Assembly (NCBI RefSeq): GCF_021390495.1
Contig: NZ_JAJEJP010000001.1
Span: 2,914,001-2,978,000 of the forward strand
Direction of reading: 5' to 3'
DNA from: Paraburkholderia sp. ZP32-5
GTDB taxonomy: Bacteria > Pseudomonadota > Gammaproteobacteria > Burkholderiales > Burkholderiaceae
DNA length: 64,000 nt
The notes below the pieces were generated by a model. The model was given only the letters and a program-made list of their open reading frames with translations. It searched no databases and had not been told where the DNA came from. Shown here in pieces: positions 1-10,290 of the stretch (positions are counted from its first letter, which is position 1; each line of letters opens with the position of its first letter). The position numbers and the translations under genes were made by a program.

Positions 1-471
1 CTGCGGCTCGCCGAGCATATGCATCACACAAAGGCCACAGTCGCTGTCGCGTACCGCGTCGATCGCGCCGACCATCCGGAAGCCCCAGATGTCGTTGATC
101 ATATCGGCGCCCGCGCTCAATGCGTGCCGCATCACCTCCGGCTTATACGTATCGACCGACAACGGCACATTGGCGCCGTGCAGCCGTTCGACGAGCGGAA
201 TCACGCGCTCGAGCTCTTCGTCCAGCGGGACCGGCGGCGCGCCGGGGCGCGTCGATTCACCGCCGATATCGATGATGTCCGCACCGTCGAGCAACATGCG
301 CTCGGCCTGGCGCAATGCATCGTCGCGCATCGCGTATTGACCGCCATCGGAAAAAGAATCGGGCGTGACATTCAGGATGCCCATGATCAACGGGCGTTCG
401 AAGGTCAGCTTGAAGCGACCGCATTGAAGCGGCTCTGGAAGGGGAGCGGAAGAAAAATCGACTTTCGACAC
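1..471 (-). CDS. folP: Dihydropteroate synthase, partial (C-terminus beyond window)
   Basis: Condenses 6-hydroxymethyl-dihydropterin diphosphate with p-aminobenzoate in folate synthesis (cytoplasmic; the sulfonamide target). The translation contains the family signature MGILNVTPDSFSDGG, the downstream GGESTRPG motif and a SVDTYKPEV strand, which together make the family certain. Only the first 157 codons lie in the window. The start chosen is GTG at 471 (reading VSKVDFSSAP); another in-frame GTG lies 15 bases upstream at 486, directly after a TGA. The gene follows ftsH on the same strand, as in the E. coli rlmE-ftsH-folP-glmM cluster, but a terminator hairpin separates the two here. Confidence 0.93.
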   Translation of the reverse strand, partial: MSKVDFSSAPLPEPLQCGRFKLTFERPLIMGILNVTPDSFSDGGQYAMRDDALRQAERMLLDGADIIDIGGESTRPGAPPVPLDEELERVIPLVERLHGANVPLSVDTYKPEVMRHALSAGADMINDIWGFRMVGAIDAVRDSDCGLCVMHMLGEPQ

Positions 472-500
472 GTAGCAGTGCTTCACTCAGAACGGATAAA

Positions 501-534
501 TGCAAAACGGGCCGGTGTGCTACACACCGGCCCG
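501..534 (-). terminator. Hairpin with short U-tract between ftsH and folP
   Basis: A perfect 12-bp stem (508-519 with 523-534, 3-nt loop) is followed on the minus strand by TTTT. It lies 20 bases past the ftsH stop and about 30 bases before the folP start, so it looks like a terminator or partial attenuator between ftsH and folP. Confidence 0.75.
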
Positions 535-554
535 CACTTTCTACTGATTGCCGA

Positions 555-2444
555 TCAGGCCGGCGCAGTCGCGCTGCCCGGCTTGACCTCGGTACCCGGG
601 CTGCCACCCGACGAGGCGTCGCTTGCCGACGGCGGCGAGCTCTTCGGCGAACGCGGCGGACGGCCTGCCATGATGTCGTTGATCTGATCGGCGTCGATCG
701 TTTCCCATTCCATCAGTGCGGCAGTCATCGCTTCGACCTTGTCACGGTTCTCTTCCAGCAGACGCCGCGCAAGCGTGTACTGCTCGTCGAGCACCCGGCG
801 GATTTCCGCATCGACCTTCTGTTGCGTCGCTTCCGAAATGGTCCGCGTGAAACCGCGGCCAAACGGCGAAGCGTCGTTTTCGTCGTCGACGTAGACCATC
901 GGTCCGAGCGCATCGGTCATGCCGAAGCGCGCGACCATTGCGCGAGCCGTCTGCGTCGCCTTGTTGAAGTCGTCCGACGCACCGGTACTGATCAGGTTCA
1001 GGAACAGCTCTTCGGCGACACGGCCGCCGAACAGGATCGCGAGACGGTCAAGCAGGTAGTCCTTCGAATACGTTTCGTTGTCGTGCTCCGGCAGTTGCCA
1101 CGTGACACCCAGCGCGCGACCGCGCGGAATGATCGTGACCTTGTGCACCGGATCGGCCTTCGGCAACAGCTTCGCGATCACCGCGTGGCCCGACTCGTGA
1201 TACGCGGTAGCACGCTTCGATTCTTCACGGATCACGGCCGACTTGCGCTCCGGGCCCATGAAGATCTTGTCTTTCGCGTCCTCGAAGTCCGTCATTTCGA
1301 CGATACGCTTGCCGCGGCGCGCCGCGAACAGCGCCGCTTCGTTGACGAGGTTCGCAAGATCGGCGCCCGAGAAACCAGGCGTACCGCGCGCGATCACTGC
1401 CGCGTCGACGTCGTTCGAAATCGGCACCTTGCGCAGGTGGACCTTCATGATGTGTTCGCGACCGCGGATATCCGGCAATCCAACGTAGACCTGGCGGTCG
1501 AAGCGGCCCGGACGCAACAGCGCCTTGTCGAGCACATCGGAACGGTTCGTCGCGGCAATCACGATAACGCCCGAATTTGCCTCGAAGCCGTCCATTTCAA
1601 CCAGCATCTGATTCAGCGTCTGCTCGCGCTCGTCGTTACCACCACCCATGCCGGCGCCACGATGGCGGCCGACCGCGTCGATTTCGTCGATGAACACGAT
1701 GCAAGGTGCGTGCTTCTTGGCCTGTTCGAACATGTCGCGCACACGAGCCGCGCCAACGCCGACGAACATTTCAACGAAGTCCGAACCCGAAATGCTGAAA
1801 AACGGCACCTTCGCCTCGCCGGCGATTGCGCGCGCGAGCAGCGTCTTACCAGTTCCCGGCGGGCCGACCAGCAGCACGCCGCGCGGAATCCGACCGCCGA
1901 GCTTCTGGAATTTCTGCGGATCGCGCAGAAAATCGACGAGTTCCGAGACTTCTTCCTTGGCTTCGTCGCAACCGGCGACGTCGGTGAAATTGATTGCGTT
2001 ATTGTTCTCGTCGATCAGACGCGCGCGGGATTTGCCGAACGAGAATGCACCGCCCTTCCCGCCCCCCTGCATCTGTCGCATCATGTAGAACCAGAATCCG
2101 ATGATCAGAATCGTCGGCCCGAGGTAATACAGCACGGACATCAGTGCGTTGGGTTCGTCGTCAGCTTTGCCGCTCACCTGGACGCCATACTTCATCAGAT
2201 CGCCGACCATCCAGATGTCGCCGGGCGACACAATCTGGTACTTCTGGCCGTCAGCCGGAGTGACCGTGAGATTTCGCCCCTGGACAATGACGTTCTTGAC
2301 TTTGCCGTTCTTCGCGTCGTCCATGAACTGCGAATAGGAAACGCCTTCCTGGACACGGGGCTTGTCGAACTGCTTGAACACCGTAAATAGCACCAGTGCG
2401 ATCACCAACCACACTGCTGCCTTCGAAAACATATTGTTGTTCAA
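555..2444 (-). CDS. ftsH: ATP-dependent zinc metalloprotease FtsH
   Basis: Membrane-anchored AAA+ protease that degrades membrane and short-lived regulatory proteins. The 629-residue sequence has a first membrane helix at about residues 8-23, a periplasmic domain, a second helix at about 103-122, Walker A GPPGTGKT at 194-201, Walker [11 protein letters not shown] near 248-257, and the zinc site HESGH at 416-420. The start is TTG at 2444: AAGGAG sits 7 bases before it, whereas the in-frame ATG at codon 5 is too far from that ribosome binding site. The tail after about residue 600 is Ser/Pro-rich, as is usual for the family. It lies downstream of rlmE on the same strand. Confidence 0.97.
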   Translation of the reverse strand: MNNNMFSKAAVWLVIALVLFTVFKQFDKPRVQEGVSYSQFMDDAKNGKVKNVIVQGRNLTVTPADGQKYQIVSPGDIWMVGDLMKYGVQVSGKADDEPNALMSVLYYLGPTILIIGFWFYMMRQMQGGGKGGAFSFGKSRARLIDENNNAINFTDVAGCDEAKEEVSELVDFLRDPQKFQKLGGRIPRGVLLVGPPGTGKTLLARAIAGEAKVPFFSISGSDFVEMFVGVGAARVRDMFEQAKKHAPCIVFIDEIDAVGRHRGAGMGGGNDEREQTLNQMLVEMDGFEANSGVIVIAATNRSDVLDKALLRPGRFDRQVYVGLPDIRGREHIMKVHLRKVPISNDVDAAVIARGTPGFSGADLANLVNEAALFAARRGKRIVEMTDFEDAKDKIFMGPERKSAVIREESKRATAYHESGHAVIAKLLPKADPVHKVTIIPRGRALGVTWQLPEHDNETYSKDYLLDRLAILFGGRVAEELFLNLISTGASDDFNKATQTARAMVARFGMTDALGPMVYVDDENDASPFGRGFTRTISEATQQKVDAEIRRVLDEQYTLARRLLEENRDKVEAMTAALMEWETIDADQINDIMAGRPPRSPKSSPPSASDASSGGSPGTEVKPGSATAPA

Positions 2445-2629
2445 AGCACCACTCCTTCACTTAGACGGGCGCCTACATTTGCCTTGCGGCACCACGAAAG
2501 CATTCTAATCCAGTCCGCAGACCCCTGCCATAACGTTTCGCTACCGCGGAAATAGCGTAGCGGGCCGCTTTACGCCGCTTTGCGGAGCATCCGGCCCCTT
2601 ACTGACAGACGCCGGCCGTTCAACAAGCC

Positions 2630-3292
2630 TTACGCGGGACGCTTCAAATGCTTACCCAAAATAAATGTTTCTGACGATTTATCCCGCGACGCTTTCGGCT
2701 TGCGGGCCGCCACCACCTTAAACTGGCGCTTGAACTTTTCGACAATCTGACTATAGCCACTGCCGTGAAAGCATTTGACTAAAAGGGCGCCATCCGGTTT
2801 GAGGTGATTCTGCGCGAATTCGAGCGCAAGATCACATAGGTGCTCGATCCGCGCAGCGTCCGCAATCGCCACTCCGGACAGGTTGGGTGCCATATCCGAA
2901 ATTACAAGGTCCACCTGCCGCTCGCCGACCAATTCTTCGAGCTGGACCAACACCGAGTCTTCGCGGAAATCGCCCTGAATGAAGTGGACGTCGGCCACCG
3001 GCTCCATCGGCAAAATATCAAGCGCAATAATCGTGCCGTCGATACCGCCTTCCCGCTCGGCGTTGCGTTGCGTGCCCCGCGCCAGCTTGTTGCGCGCGTA
3101 CTGGCTCCAACTGCCCGGCGTGGAGCCGAGATCGACGATGACCTGCCCAGGCCGAATCAGTTTGTCCTGTTCGTCGATTTCCTTGAGTTTGTATGCCGCG
3201 CGGGCGCGATAACCCTCCCGCTGCGCCATTTTCACGTACGGGTCGTTGATGTGGTCATGCAGCCACGCAGTATTGAACTTGTTTTTTGCCAT
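2630..3292 (-). CDS. rlmE: 23S rRNA (uridine-2'-O-)-methyltransferase RlmE/FtsJ
   Basis: Methylates the ribose of U2552 in 23S rRNA using S-adenosylmethionine. The 220-residue product has the SAM-binding motif [12 protein letters not shown] and the K-D-K-E catalytic layout expected of FtsJ (for example [10 protein letters not shown] and LVKCFHGSG). ATG at 3292 ([10 protein letters not shown]) matches the family N-terminus; an in-frame extension upstream to 3379 would run into the divergent promoter region and is rejected. It lies directly upstream of ftsH and diverges from yhbY, the same arrangement as in E. coli. Confidence 0.96.
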   Translation of the reverse strand: MAKNKFNTAWLHDHINDPYVKMAQREGYRARAAYKLKEIDEQDKLIRPGQVIVDLGSTPGSWSQYARNKLARGTQRNAEREGGIDGTIIALDILPMEPVADVHFIQGDFREDSVLVQLEELVGERQVDLVISDMAPNLSGVAIADAARIEHLCDLALEFAQNHLKPDGALLVKCFHGSGYSQIVEKFKRQFKVVAARKPKASRDKSSETFILGKHLKRPA

Positions 3293-3492
3293 TAAAGATT
3301 GAACTGTTGCTGCGTCGTGTCGCGCTTTAGGGGATAATACGCGGTTAATTCGCGCGGCCACCGCCAGACAGGCGGCCATCCGCGATTCTGTTGTTCTGAC
3401 GCGCGCCCTGCCGAATCAAGCTGTCCGAGTCGCTCGATCCTCACCGGACGAAAACGCAGGAGCCGCCATTTTAGTCGAGTCTCCCACTTTCC

Positions 3493-4020
3493 ATGCCAGC
3501 CCTCAAAGTCTCTTCCGACCAACGCGCCGAGTTGCGCTCCCTGGCACATGCGCTCAAACCGGTCGTGCTCGTCGGCGCCGAAGGCTTGACCGAAGCTGTG
3601 CTCGCCGAAATCAAGGTTCACCTTGCCGCGCACCAGCTCATTAAAATCCGCGTGTTCGGCGATGAGCGCGAGGAACGCATCGCAATCTACGAAGAAATTT
3701 GCGACACGCTAAACGCCGCACCGATTCAGCATATCGGCAAGCTGCTCGTGATCTGGAAGCCCGAAGCGGCACAACCGGCCGTGAAGGCAAAGCGCGGTGC
3801 GCTGCCGAGCGCTCGCGAAGCGGCAAGCGAAACGCAGTCGGCCAAGGGCCGCGCCCCGCGCGTCGTCAAGGTCGTGAAGCCAACCGACGTGCCGATGCGC
3901 AAGCCGCGAGCGAAAGCGGTGCTGGTGCGCGGCAATGAACGCGTCACGCAGGGCGGCAACATCAAGCGCGCGAAGAAGCGTCAAACCAGCGCGAAGCGTT
4001 CGCATCAGTCGTCGAAATAA
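3493..4020 (+). CDS. yhbY: YhbY/CRS1 RNA-binding protein with long basic tail
   Basis: Residues 1-95 form the CRM (CRS1-YhbY) RNA-binding domain of the ribosome-assembly factor YhbY; the GxxG-like turn is in LVGAEGLTEAV and the C-terminal strand is KLLVIWKPEA. The 175-residue product is nearly twice the length of E. coli YhbY. The extra 80 residues are very rich in Lys and Arg, ending in KRSHQSSK, and are probably a disordered RNA-binding tail (inference). ATG at 3493 gives the exact family start. It diverges from rlmE, sharing the 200-bp spacer 3293-3492. Confidence 0.92.
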   Translation: MPALKVSSDQRAELRSLAHALKPVVLVGAEGLTEAVLAEIKVHLAAHQLIKIRVFGDEREERIAIYEEICDTLNAAPIQHIGKLLVIWKPEAAQPAVKAKRGALPSAREAASETQSAKGRAPRVVKVVKPTDVPMRKPRAKAVLVRGNERVTQGGNIKRAKKRQTSAKRSHQSSK

Positions 4021-4035
4021 GCGGGAACGTGGCAG

Positions 4036-4055
4036 GTGCGGACGGCCGTCCGCAC
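4036..4055. repeat. Perfect 20-nt palindrome after yhbY
   Basis: A fully self-complementary 10+10 sequence (GTGCGGACGG and its complement) begins 16 bases after the yhbY stop. It has no T-tract, so it is only a possible intrinsic or processing signal. The remaining DNA up to 4257 shows no supportable gene. Confidence 0.45.
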
Positions 4056-4257
4056 GTCGCATGAAAGGCATGGCTCAAATGACAGGCTCGATGCGTCGCC
4101 CGAGGCTGATACTGACGCGAAAGAGACGAAGCTGAGAGCAGGACCCGCGGCGATTCGCCACGCGCCAAGTCCGTCAGTAGCAGATGATGCCCGCCGCCCA
4201 GCGCGCTACGCAAAACCAATTCGGGCGAGACGCTTCAAAGCACAGGCAAACAGCCGC

Positions 4258-4782
4258 TCATACCAATCGACGCTCGATCTTCCGCGCGCTGCCTTCCTCA
4301 GCCGTCACGTCGACATTCCCCGGCAACAACCATACGAGCGCGAGACCCAGCAAGCTCTCGATCAGATAGAACAGGCTCGATACGCCATGCAGGATGCCGA
4401 AGCGCGTCGCATAAACGGAATGGCCAACGTCGCTACCCGCCTCTAACGCGGCCACACGCATCGCGTTCATGAATGGCTGCAACGCGAAGTAGCCAACCAG
4501 CACGCATACGAGCATACCAACGATCAGCCAGCGCAAGCGACGATAAGCATCGCTGCCGCGTCGAACCAGCAAGTTGGCGAGACCCAACAGCAAAATGCCG
4601 CAGACCACACCGATTACACCCTGAATGCGAAACAGATGCGCGGCAATCTCGCCGGCAGTGACGCGGTCGAGTGTGGTGAACAGCACCGGCGCCACGGCAT
4701 AGCCGATAGTCAGCAGACTACCGACCCATACCACGGTCAGCAGGCGGAAAAATCGATGCGGCATCACGGACACCGGTGCCAT
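4258..4782 (-). CDS. DUF4149-type four-helix membrane protein
   Basis: A 174-residue integral membrane protein with four hydrophobic helices at about 12-32, 52-70, 84-103 and 130-152. The sequence resembles DUF4149 proteins (function unknown), which often sit next to greA in betaproteobacteria. The ATG at 4782 is 2 bases past the greA stop, so the two are almost certainly co-transcribed. In-frame ATG 4764 is another possible start (MPHRFFRLL), because the only nearby purine run overlaps the greA stop. No enzymatic motif is visible. Confidence 0.75.
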   Translation of the reverse strand: MAPVSVMPHRFFRLLTVVWVGSLLTIGYAVAPVLFTTLDRVTAGEIAAHLFRIQGVIGVVCGILLLGLANLLVRRGSDAYRRLRWLIVGMLVCVLVGYFALQPFMNAMRVAALEAGSDVGHSVYATRFGILHGVSSLFYLIESLLGLALVWLLPGNVDVTAEEGSARKIERRLV

Positions 4783-4784
4783 CC

Positions 4785-5261
4785 TCAGACGTAGCTCACC
4801 GCGATAATCTCGTATTCGCGCACGCCGCCGGGCGCTTGCACCGATGCGACGTCGCCTTCCGACTTGCCGATCAACGCGCGTGCGATTGGCGAGCTGATCG
4901 AGATCAGACCGTGATCGATATCCGCTTCGTCGTCGCCGACGATCTGATACTTGACCGACGCACCCGACTCGAGGTCTTCGAGTTCCAGCGTCGCGCCGAA
5001 CACCACACGGCCGTCCGCGTCGACTTGCGACGGATCGATTACCTGCGCGCCCGCGAGCTTCGATTCGATTTCGGCAATGCGGCCCTCGATGAAGCCCTGC
5101 TTTTCCTTCGCCGCGTCGTATTCCGCATTTTCCGACAGATCGCCCTGAGCACGTGCTTCCGCGATCGAGTTGATGACGGCCGGACGTTCAACCGACTTCA
5201 GACGCTGCAATTCGTCGCGCAGCATGTCTGCGCCGCGCTTAGTCAATGGAATAGTGCTCAT
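4785..5261 (-). CDS. greA: Transcription elongation factor GreA
   Basis: Secondary-channel factor that stimulates transcript cleavage by stalled RNA polymerase. The 158 residues show the N-terminal coiled coil with the acidic tip ([14 protein letters not shown]) and the C-terminal FKBP-like domain ([14 protein letters not shown]). ATG at 5261 gives the canonical [11 protein letters not shown]; the frame stays open upstream to 5393, but that stretch is the leader hairpin. It lies downstream of carB on the same strand, separated by a strong stem-loop, and is followed after 2 bases by the DUF4149 gene. Confidence 0.97.
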   Translation of the reverse strand: MSTIPLTKRGADMLRDELQRLKSVERPAVINSIAEARAQGDLSENAEYDAAKEKQGFIEGRIAEIESKLAGAQVIDPSQVDADGRVVFGATLELEDLESGASVKYQIVGDDEADIDHGLISISSPIARALIGKSEGDVASVQAPGGVREYEIIAVSYV

Positions 5262-5290
5262 AAACAACTCTGGAGGCAAAAAACGGCCAT

Positions 5291-5384
5291 AAAAAAAATC
5301 ACCGCGGTTAAGTGCATTCCGCGAAAGCTGCTGCCCCGGGAGAAACCCGGGCCGCAGCACCTGCGGAACGCCGCTTAACCGCGG
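5291..5384 (-). terminator. Large 83-nt stem-loop with U8 tract in the greA leader
   Basis: The outer arms 5302-5312 and 5374-5384 pair perfectly over 11 bp. Inside are further paired blocks: TTCCGC with GCGGAA, TGCTG with CAGCA, and CCCGGG with CCCGGG around an AGAAA loop. On the minus strand the structure is followed within 3 bases by eight U residues (5291-5298). It ends carB transcription 30 bases past the carB stop and lies about 30 bases before greA, so it must act as terminator, attenuator or source of a short leader RNA for greA. Confidence 0.85.
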
Positions 5385-5414
5385 CACGTACATCTTGGAT
5401 TAATACTCGAAGCC

Positions 5415-8400
5415 TTAGTTTAGGCGAGCGTGGAGTCCTTGTAAATCATAGACTTCCAGGTTCTTCAGATAGCGAAGACCTTCGACCGCCGCCCGTGCGC
5501 CGGACATCGTCGTGTAGTAAGTGACCTTGTTCGCCTGTGCGCTCATGCGGATCGAACGCGAGTCGGCGATGGCGGCGCGGGTCTCGTCGACCGTTGTGAA
5601 GACGAGCGCAATTTCGCCGTTCTTGATCATGTCGACGATGTGTGGACGGCCGTCCTTCACCTTGTTGACGACCTTGACCGGCACTCCCGCCGCTTCGATC
5701 GCGGCAGCCGTACCCTTGGTCGCGACGATCGGATAGCCGAGCTCATGCAACATGCGCGCGACTTCGACCGCCTTCGGCTTATCCGCGTCCATCACGGTCA
5801 GCAGCACCGTGCCCGACTCCGGCAGACGCGAACCCGCCGCGAGTTGCGACTTGAAAAGCGCCTCGCCGAAAGTCTTGCCGACGCCCATCACTTCGCCGGT
5901 CGAACGCATTTCCGGTCCGAGCACCGGATCGACCGCCGGGAACTTGACGAACGGGAACACCGCTTCCTTCACGCTGAAATACGGCGGCTCGACCTCCTTC
6001 GTCACGCCTTGTGCGGCGAGCTTCTGGCCGACCATCGCGCGCGCCGCGATCTTCGCGAGCGGCAGGCTGGTCGCCTTCGACACGTACGGCACCGTACGCG
6101 ACGCGCGCGGGTTCACTTCGAGCACGTAGATGACGTCTTCTTTCGAGCCATCCGCCTGCGGCACCTGCTGGATCGCGAACTGCACGTTCATCAGGCCGAT
6201 CACGTTCAGCGCCTTGGCCATCGCCGCGGTCTGACGCTTCAGTTCGGCGACGGTCTGTGCCGACAGCGAATACGGCGGCAGCGAGCACGCCGAGTCGCCC
6301 GAGTGCACACCGGCCTGCTCGATGTGTTCCATCACGCCGCCGATAAACACGGCCTCGCCATCCGAAATGCAATCCACATCGCACTCGATCGCGTCGTTCA
6401 GGAAGCGGTCGAGCAGCACCGGCGAGTCATTCGACACCTTCACGGCCTCGCGCATATAGCGTTCGAGGTCGCGCGGCTCGTGAACGATTTCCATCGCGCG
6501 GCCGCCCAGCACATACGACGGACGCACGACAAGCGGATAGCCGATTTCGCTGGCGAGCTTCAGCGCTTCGTCTTCGGCGCGCGCGGTGCGGTTCGGCGGC
6601 TGGCGCAGGCCGAGATCCTGCAGCAGCTTCTGGAAGCGCTCGCGGTCTTCGGCCGCGTCGATCATGTCCGGCGACGTGCCGATGATCGGCACACCGTTCG
6701 CTTCGAGGTCGAGCGCGAGCTTCAGCGGCGTCTGGCCGCCGTACTGCACGATCACACCAACCGGCTTTTCCTTGTCGACGATTTCGAGCACGTCTTCGAG
6801 CGTCAGCGATTCGAAGTACAGGCGGTCCGACGTGTCGTAGTCGGTCGATACGGTTTCCGGGTTGCAGTTGACCATGATCGTTTCATAGCCGTCCTCTCGC
6901 ATCGCGAGCGCGGCATGCACGCAGCAGTAGTCAAACTCGATACCCTGGCCGATCCGGTTCGGGCCGCCGCCGAGCACCATGATCTTCTTGTTGCTGGTCG
7001 GGTTCGCTTCGCACTCTTCCTCGTAGGTCGAGTACATGTACGCGGTCTTCGTCGCGAATTCGGCCGCGCAGGTGTCGACGCGCTTGTACACCGGACGCAC
7101 GTTCAGCTCGATACGGCGCGCGCGCACTTCCGCGGGCTTCGCGCCGACCAGTTTCGCGAGACGCCGATCCGAGAAACCGCTCTGCTTCAGATACTTGAGT
7201 TCTTCCTTCGTGAGGCTCGCGAGCGTACGGCCCGCGAGTGCCTTTTCCTTCAGGACGATCTGTTCGATCTGCGCGAGGAACCACGGATCGATCGCGGTTT
7301 CTTCGAAAATTTCCTGCACCGTCATGCCGACACGGAACGCGTCGCCGACGTACCAGATTCGATCCGGCCCGGCTTCGCCGATCTCGCGGATGATCTCGTC
7401 GCGGCTGGCGGTCTTTTCGTCCAGACCGTCGACGCCGACTTCGAGGCCGCGCAGCGCCTTCTGAAACGACTCCTGGAACGTGCGGCCGATCGCCATCACT
7501 TCGCCGACCGACTTCATCTGCGTGGTCAGACGCGAATCGGCTTCGCGGAATTTCTCGAACGCGAAGCGCGGGATCTTCGTGACGACGTAGTCGATCGTCG
7601 GTTCGAACGATGCCGGCGTCTGGCCGCCGGTGATTTCGTTCTTCAGTTCGTCGAGCGTGTAGCCGACTGCGAGCTTCGCGGCGACCTTGGCGATCGGGAA
7701 GCCGGTTGCCTTCGACGCCAGTGCCGACGAGCGCGACACACGCGGGTTCATTTCGATCACGATCATCCGGCCGTCTTGCGGATTGATCGAGAACTGCACG
7801 TTCGAGCCGCCCGTGTCGACGCCGATCTCGCGCAGCACCGCGAGCGACGCGTTACGCAGGATCTGGTATTCCTTGTCGGTCAGCGTTTGCGCCGGTGCGA
7901 CGGTGATCGAGTCGCCGGTGTGGATGCCCATCGGGTCGAGGTTTTCGATCGAGCAGACGATGATGCAGTTGTCCTTGGTGTCGCGGACCACTTCCATCTC
8001 GTACTCTTTCCAGCCGAGCAGCGATTCTTCGATTAGCAGTTCACGGGTCGGCGACAGATCCAGACCGCGCTTGCAAATCTCTTCGAATTCGTCGCGGTTG
8101 TAGGCGATGCCACCGCCCGAACCGCCCAGCGTGAACGACGGGCGGATCACGACCGGGTAGCCGCCGCTGCCGGTTTCCGCGGCGATTTTCGCCTGCACCT
8201 GCAGCGCTTCTTCCATCGAATGCGCGGTGCCCGACTTGGCCGAACCGAGGCCGATCTTGGTCATCGCGTCCTTGAACTTCTGGCGATCTTCCGCCTTGTC
8301 GATCGCTTCCGGCGATGCGCCGATCAGTTCGACGTCGTACTTCGCCAGCACGCCGTGGGCATGCAGATCGAGCGCGCAGTTCAGCGCGGTCTGGCCGCCC

Positions 8401-8669
8401 ATCGTCGGCAGGATCGCGTCCGGGCGCTCCTTGGCGATGATGCGCTCGACCACTTCCCACGTGATCGGCTCGATGTAGGTCACGTCGGCCGTGTTCGGGT
8501 CGGTCATGATCGTCGCCGGATTGCTGTTGACGAGAATGACCTTGTAGCCTTCCTCACGCAGCGCCTTGCATGCCTGCGCGCCCGAGTAATCGAACTCGCA
8601 CGCCTGGCCGATGATGATCGGACCCGCGCCGATGATGAGGATGCTCTTGATGTCTGTCCGCTTGGGCAT
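5415..8669 (-). CDS. carB: Carbamoyl-phosphate synthase large subunit
   Basis: Makes carbamoyl phosphate from bicarbonate, ammonia (channelled from CarA) and two ATP, feeding pyrimidine and arginine synthesis. The 1084 residues show the duplicated architecture: ATP-grasp half 1 starting at [23 protein letters not shown], half 2 starting at [19 protein letters not shown], and a C-terminal MGS-like allosteric domain ([14 protein letters not shown]). ATG at 8669 with upstream GAGAG is the family start (MPKRTDIKS); the frame is open for 33 codons further upstream, but these are not conserved in type. It lies 105 bases downstream of carA. Confidence 0.98.
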   Translation of the reverse strand: MPKRTDIKSILIIGAGPIIIGQACEFDYSGAQACKALREEGYKVILVNSNPATIMTDPNTADVTYIEPITWEVVERIIAKERPDAILPTMGGQTALNCALDLHAHGVLAKYDVELIGASPEAIDKAEDRQKFKDAMTKIGLGSAKSGTAHSMEEALQVQAKIAAETGSGGYPVVIRPSFTLGGSGGGIAYNRDEFEEICKRGLDLSPTRELLIEESLLGWKEYEMEVVRDTKDNCIIVCSIENLDPMGIHTGDSITVAPAQTLTDKEYQILRNASLAVLREIGVDTGGSNVQFSINPQDGRMIVIEMNPRVSRSSALASKATGFPIAKVAAKLAVGYTLDELKNEITGGQTPASFEPTIDYVVTKIPRFAFEKFREADSRLTTQMKSVGEVMAIGRTFQESFQKALRGLEVGVDGLDEKTASRDEIIREIGEAGPDRIWYVGDAFRVGMTVQEIFEETAIDPWFLAQIEQIVLKEKALAGRTLASLTKEELKYLKQSGFSDRRLAKLVGAKPAEVRARRIELNVRPVYKRVDTCAAEFATKTAYMYSTYEEECEANPTSNKKIMVLGGGPNRIGQGIEFDYCCVHAALAMREDGYETIMVNCNPETVSTDYDTSDRLYFESLTLEDVLEIVDKEKPVGVIVQYGGQTPLKLALDLEANGVPIIGTSPDMIDAAEDRERFQKLLQDLGLRQPPNRTARAEDEALKLASEIGYPLVVRPSYVLGGRAMEIVHEPRDLERYMREAVKVSNDSPVLLDRFLNDAIECDVDCISDGEAVFIGGVMEHIEQAGVHSGDSACSLPPYSLSAQTVAELKRQTAAMAKALNVIGLMNVQFAIQQVPQADGSKEDVIYVLEVNPRASRTVPYVSKATSLPLAKIAARAMVGQKLAAQGVTKEVEPPYFSVKEAVFPFVKFPAVDPVLGPEMRSTGEVMGVGKTFGEALFKSQLAAGSRLPESGTVLLTVMDADKPKAVEVARMLHELGYPIVATKGTAAAIEAAGVPVKVVNKVKDGRPHIVDMIKNGEIALVFTTVDETRAAIADSRSIRMSAQANKVTYYTTMSGARAAVEGLRYLKNLEVYDLQGLHARLN

Positions 8670-8774
8670 AACGCTCTCGCTAAATATTCCTGAATTCTTT
8701 CCGTCGGCGCGCGCCGTGTTCACGTTGCGCGCGCTGTTGCGCGGCGAGTGCGCCGCGCATTGCCGCAAGGCGCT

Positions 8775-9929
8775 TTACGCCGCCGCGTTCGTACCGCTCT
8801 TGTGCGCGTCCATCAACGCGGTGAAGCGGTCGAACAGATACGCGATGTCGTGCGGACCGGGCGACGCTTCCGGGTGACCCTGGAAGCAGAATGCCGGCTT
8901 GTCGGTCAGCGCGAAGCCTTGCAGCGTGCCGTCGAACAGCGACACGTGGGTCACGCGGGCGTTGGCCGGCAGCGTGTCGGCGTCGACCGCGAAACCGTGG
9001 TTCTGCGACGTGATGATCACGCGGCCGTCGTCGAGGTCCTTGACCGGATGGTTCGCGCCGTGATGGCCCGTCTTCATCTTCATCGTCTTGCCGCCGACCG
9101 CGAGGCCCATGATCTGATGGCCAAGGCAAATCCCGAAGGTCGGAATACCGCGCTCGATGAACTCCTTCGTTGCCGCGATCGCGTAGTCGCACGGCTCCGG
9201 ATCGCCGGGGCCGTTCGACAGGAACACGCCGTCCGGGTTGAGCGCCAGCGCATCAGCGGCGCTAGCCTGCGCCGGCAGCACGGTGACGTGGCAGCCGCGC
9301 TCGGCAAGCATGCGCAGGATGTTTTGCTTGACGCCGTAGTCGAACGCGACGACGCGGTACTTCGGCGCCTTCTGCTGGCCGTAGCCCTCGCCCAGACGCC
9401 ATTCGGTCGTGGTCCACTCGTAGGTGTCCTTCGTCGACACGACCTTCGCCAGGTCCATGCCGGCGAGGCCCGGGAACGAGCGCGCGAGTTCGATGGCTTT
9501 GGCTTGGTCGTCCGAACCGGCGAGGATCGCGCCGTTCTGCGCGCCCTTGTCGCGCAGAATACGGGTCAGCTTGCGGGTGTCGATGCCGGCGATGGCAACC
9601 ACGCCTTCGTCCAGCAGGTATTGCGGGAGCGTGCGCTCCATGCGGAAGTTCGACGCGAGAACTGGCAGATCACGAATGATCAGGCCGGCGGCATGGACTT
9701 TCGTCGCTTCGACGTCTTCGGCGTTCACGCCGACGTTGCCGATATGCGGATACGTGAGGGTGACGATCTGGCGCGCGTAGCTCGGGTCAGTCAGGATTTC
9801 CTGATAGCCCGTGATGGCCGTGTTGAACACGACTTCGCCAATGGTATGCCCGGGGGCGCCGATCGAATAACCACGAAAGACCGTGCCGTCGGCGAGCGCG
9901 AGAAGAGCGGGAGAAAATGACGGCAACAC
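8775..9929 (-). CDS. carA: Carbamoyl-phosphate synthase small (glutaminase) subunit
   Basis: Hydrolyses glutamine and passes ammonia to CarB. The 384 residues have the N-terminal CarA domain and a class I amidotransferase domain with the nucleophile in [12 protein letters not shown] and the His/Glu pair in [12 protein letters not shown]. Translation starts at GTG 9929, supported by AAGGAG 6 bases upstream. It is the first gene of the carA-carB unit and is preceded by a long leader (see the promoter at 10194). Confidence 0.97.
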   Translation of the reverse strand: MLPSFSPALLALADGTVFRGYSIGAPGHTIGEVVFNTAITGYQEILTDPSYARQIVTLTYPHIGNVGVNAEDVEATKVHAAGLIIRDLPVLASNFRMERTLPQYLLDEGVVAIAGIDTRKLTRILRDKGAQNGAILAGSDDQAKAIELARSFPGLAGMDLAKVVSTKDTYEWTTTEWRLGEGYGQQKAPKYRVVAFDYGVKQNILRMLAERGCHVTVLPAQASAADALALNPDGVFLSNGPGDPEPCDYAIAATKEFIERGIPTFGICLGHQIMGLAVGGKTMKMKTGHHGANHPVKDLDDGRVIITSQNHGFAVDADTLPANARVTHVSLFDGTLQGFALTDKPAFCFQGHPEASPGPHDIAYLFDRFTALMDAHKSGTNAAA

Positions 9930-10290
9930 GGGAGACTCCTTGGGGGAACACCCTGTTGCCGACCTGTCTATCCGGTTGCGAGCCGCAGCGAATCACATCG
10001 TTGGATCACATCCGGGACGTGCGCGCAGACTCGCTCGCGTGCTGCCGGTAACGCTGCAAGGGGCGCGATAAGTCCATTGTGTGGACGGCTCGACTGTGTG
10101 TGGGCCCTTCTTGCTACGCCATTGGAGCGCGGCGGATGAACGGTGTGGGAGAGGTAGGCGCTAGGGTGCGGGTTGATAAGCTCAAACCTTGGAATTATAG
10201 CCTGAAACCGCCCCTCCCTCCAAATCCCAAGTGGGACGCGACTCTCGCGATAAGGCTTCGACCGGGGATCGAAGCCTTGTCAGACCGCGC
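9930..10290 (-). promoter_or_regulatory. carAB upstream region with consensus -10 box and ~255-nt leader
   Basis: This 361-bp gene-free stretch contains a perfect TATAAT on the minus strand at 10194-10199; the best -35 candidate 18 bases upstream (TTGGAG) is poor. Transcription from there would leave a leader of about 255 nt before the carA GTG. No other coding or repeat signal is visible apart from the terminator at 10252-10278. Pyrimidine or arginine control through this leader is possible but not shown. Confidence 0.5.
10252..10278 (-). terminator. Terminator hairpin after the MFS gene
   Basis: A perfect 10-bp stem (AAGGCTTCGA with its complement, 7-nt loop) lies 13 bases past the stop of the minus-strand transporter gene. 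The U-tract is weak (TTATC), so termination may be incomplete. Confidence 0.6.

Noticed and set aside
822..2390. 522-codon plus-strand frame opposite ftsH
   Set aside because: Antisense shadow of ftsH caused by codon GC bias; Arg/His-rich, no domains.
4036..4446. 136-codon plus-strand frame between yhbY and the DUF4149 gene
   Set aside because: It starts at a palindrome, mostly overlaps the DUF4149 gene in antisense and shows no motif or ribosome binding site.
5640..8036. Nearly 800-codon open frame on the plus strand opposite carB
   Set aside because: Its translation is Arg/His/Asp-rich with no family resemblance; it is the usual mirror frame of a GC-rich gene. carB itself is unmistakable.
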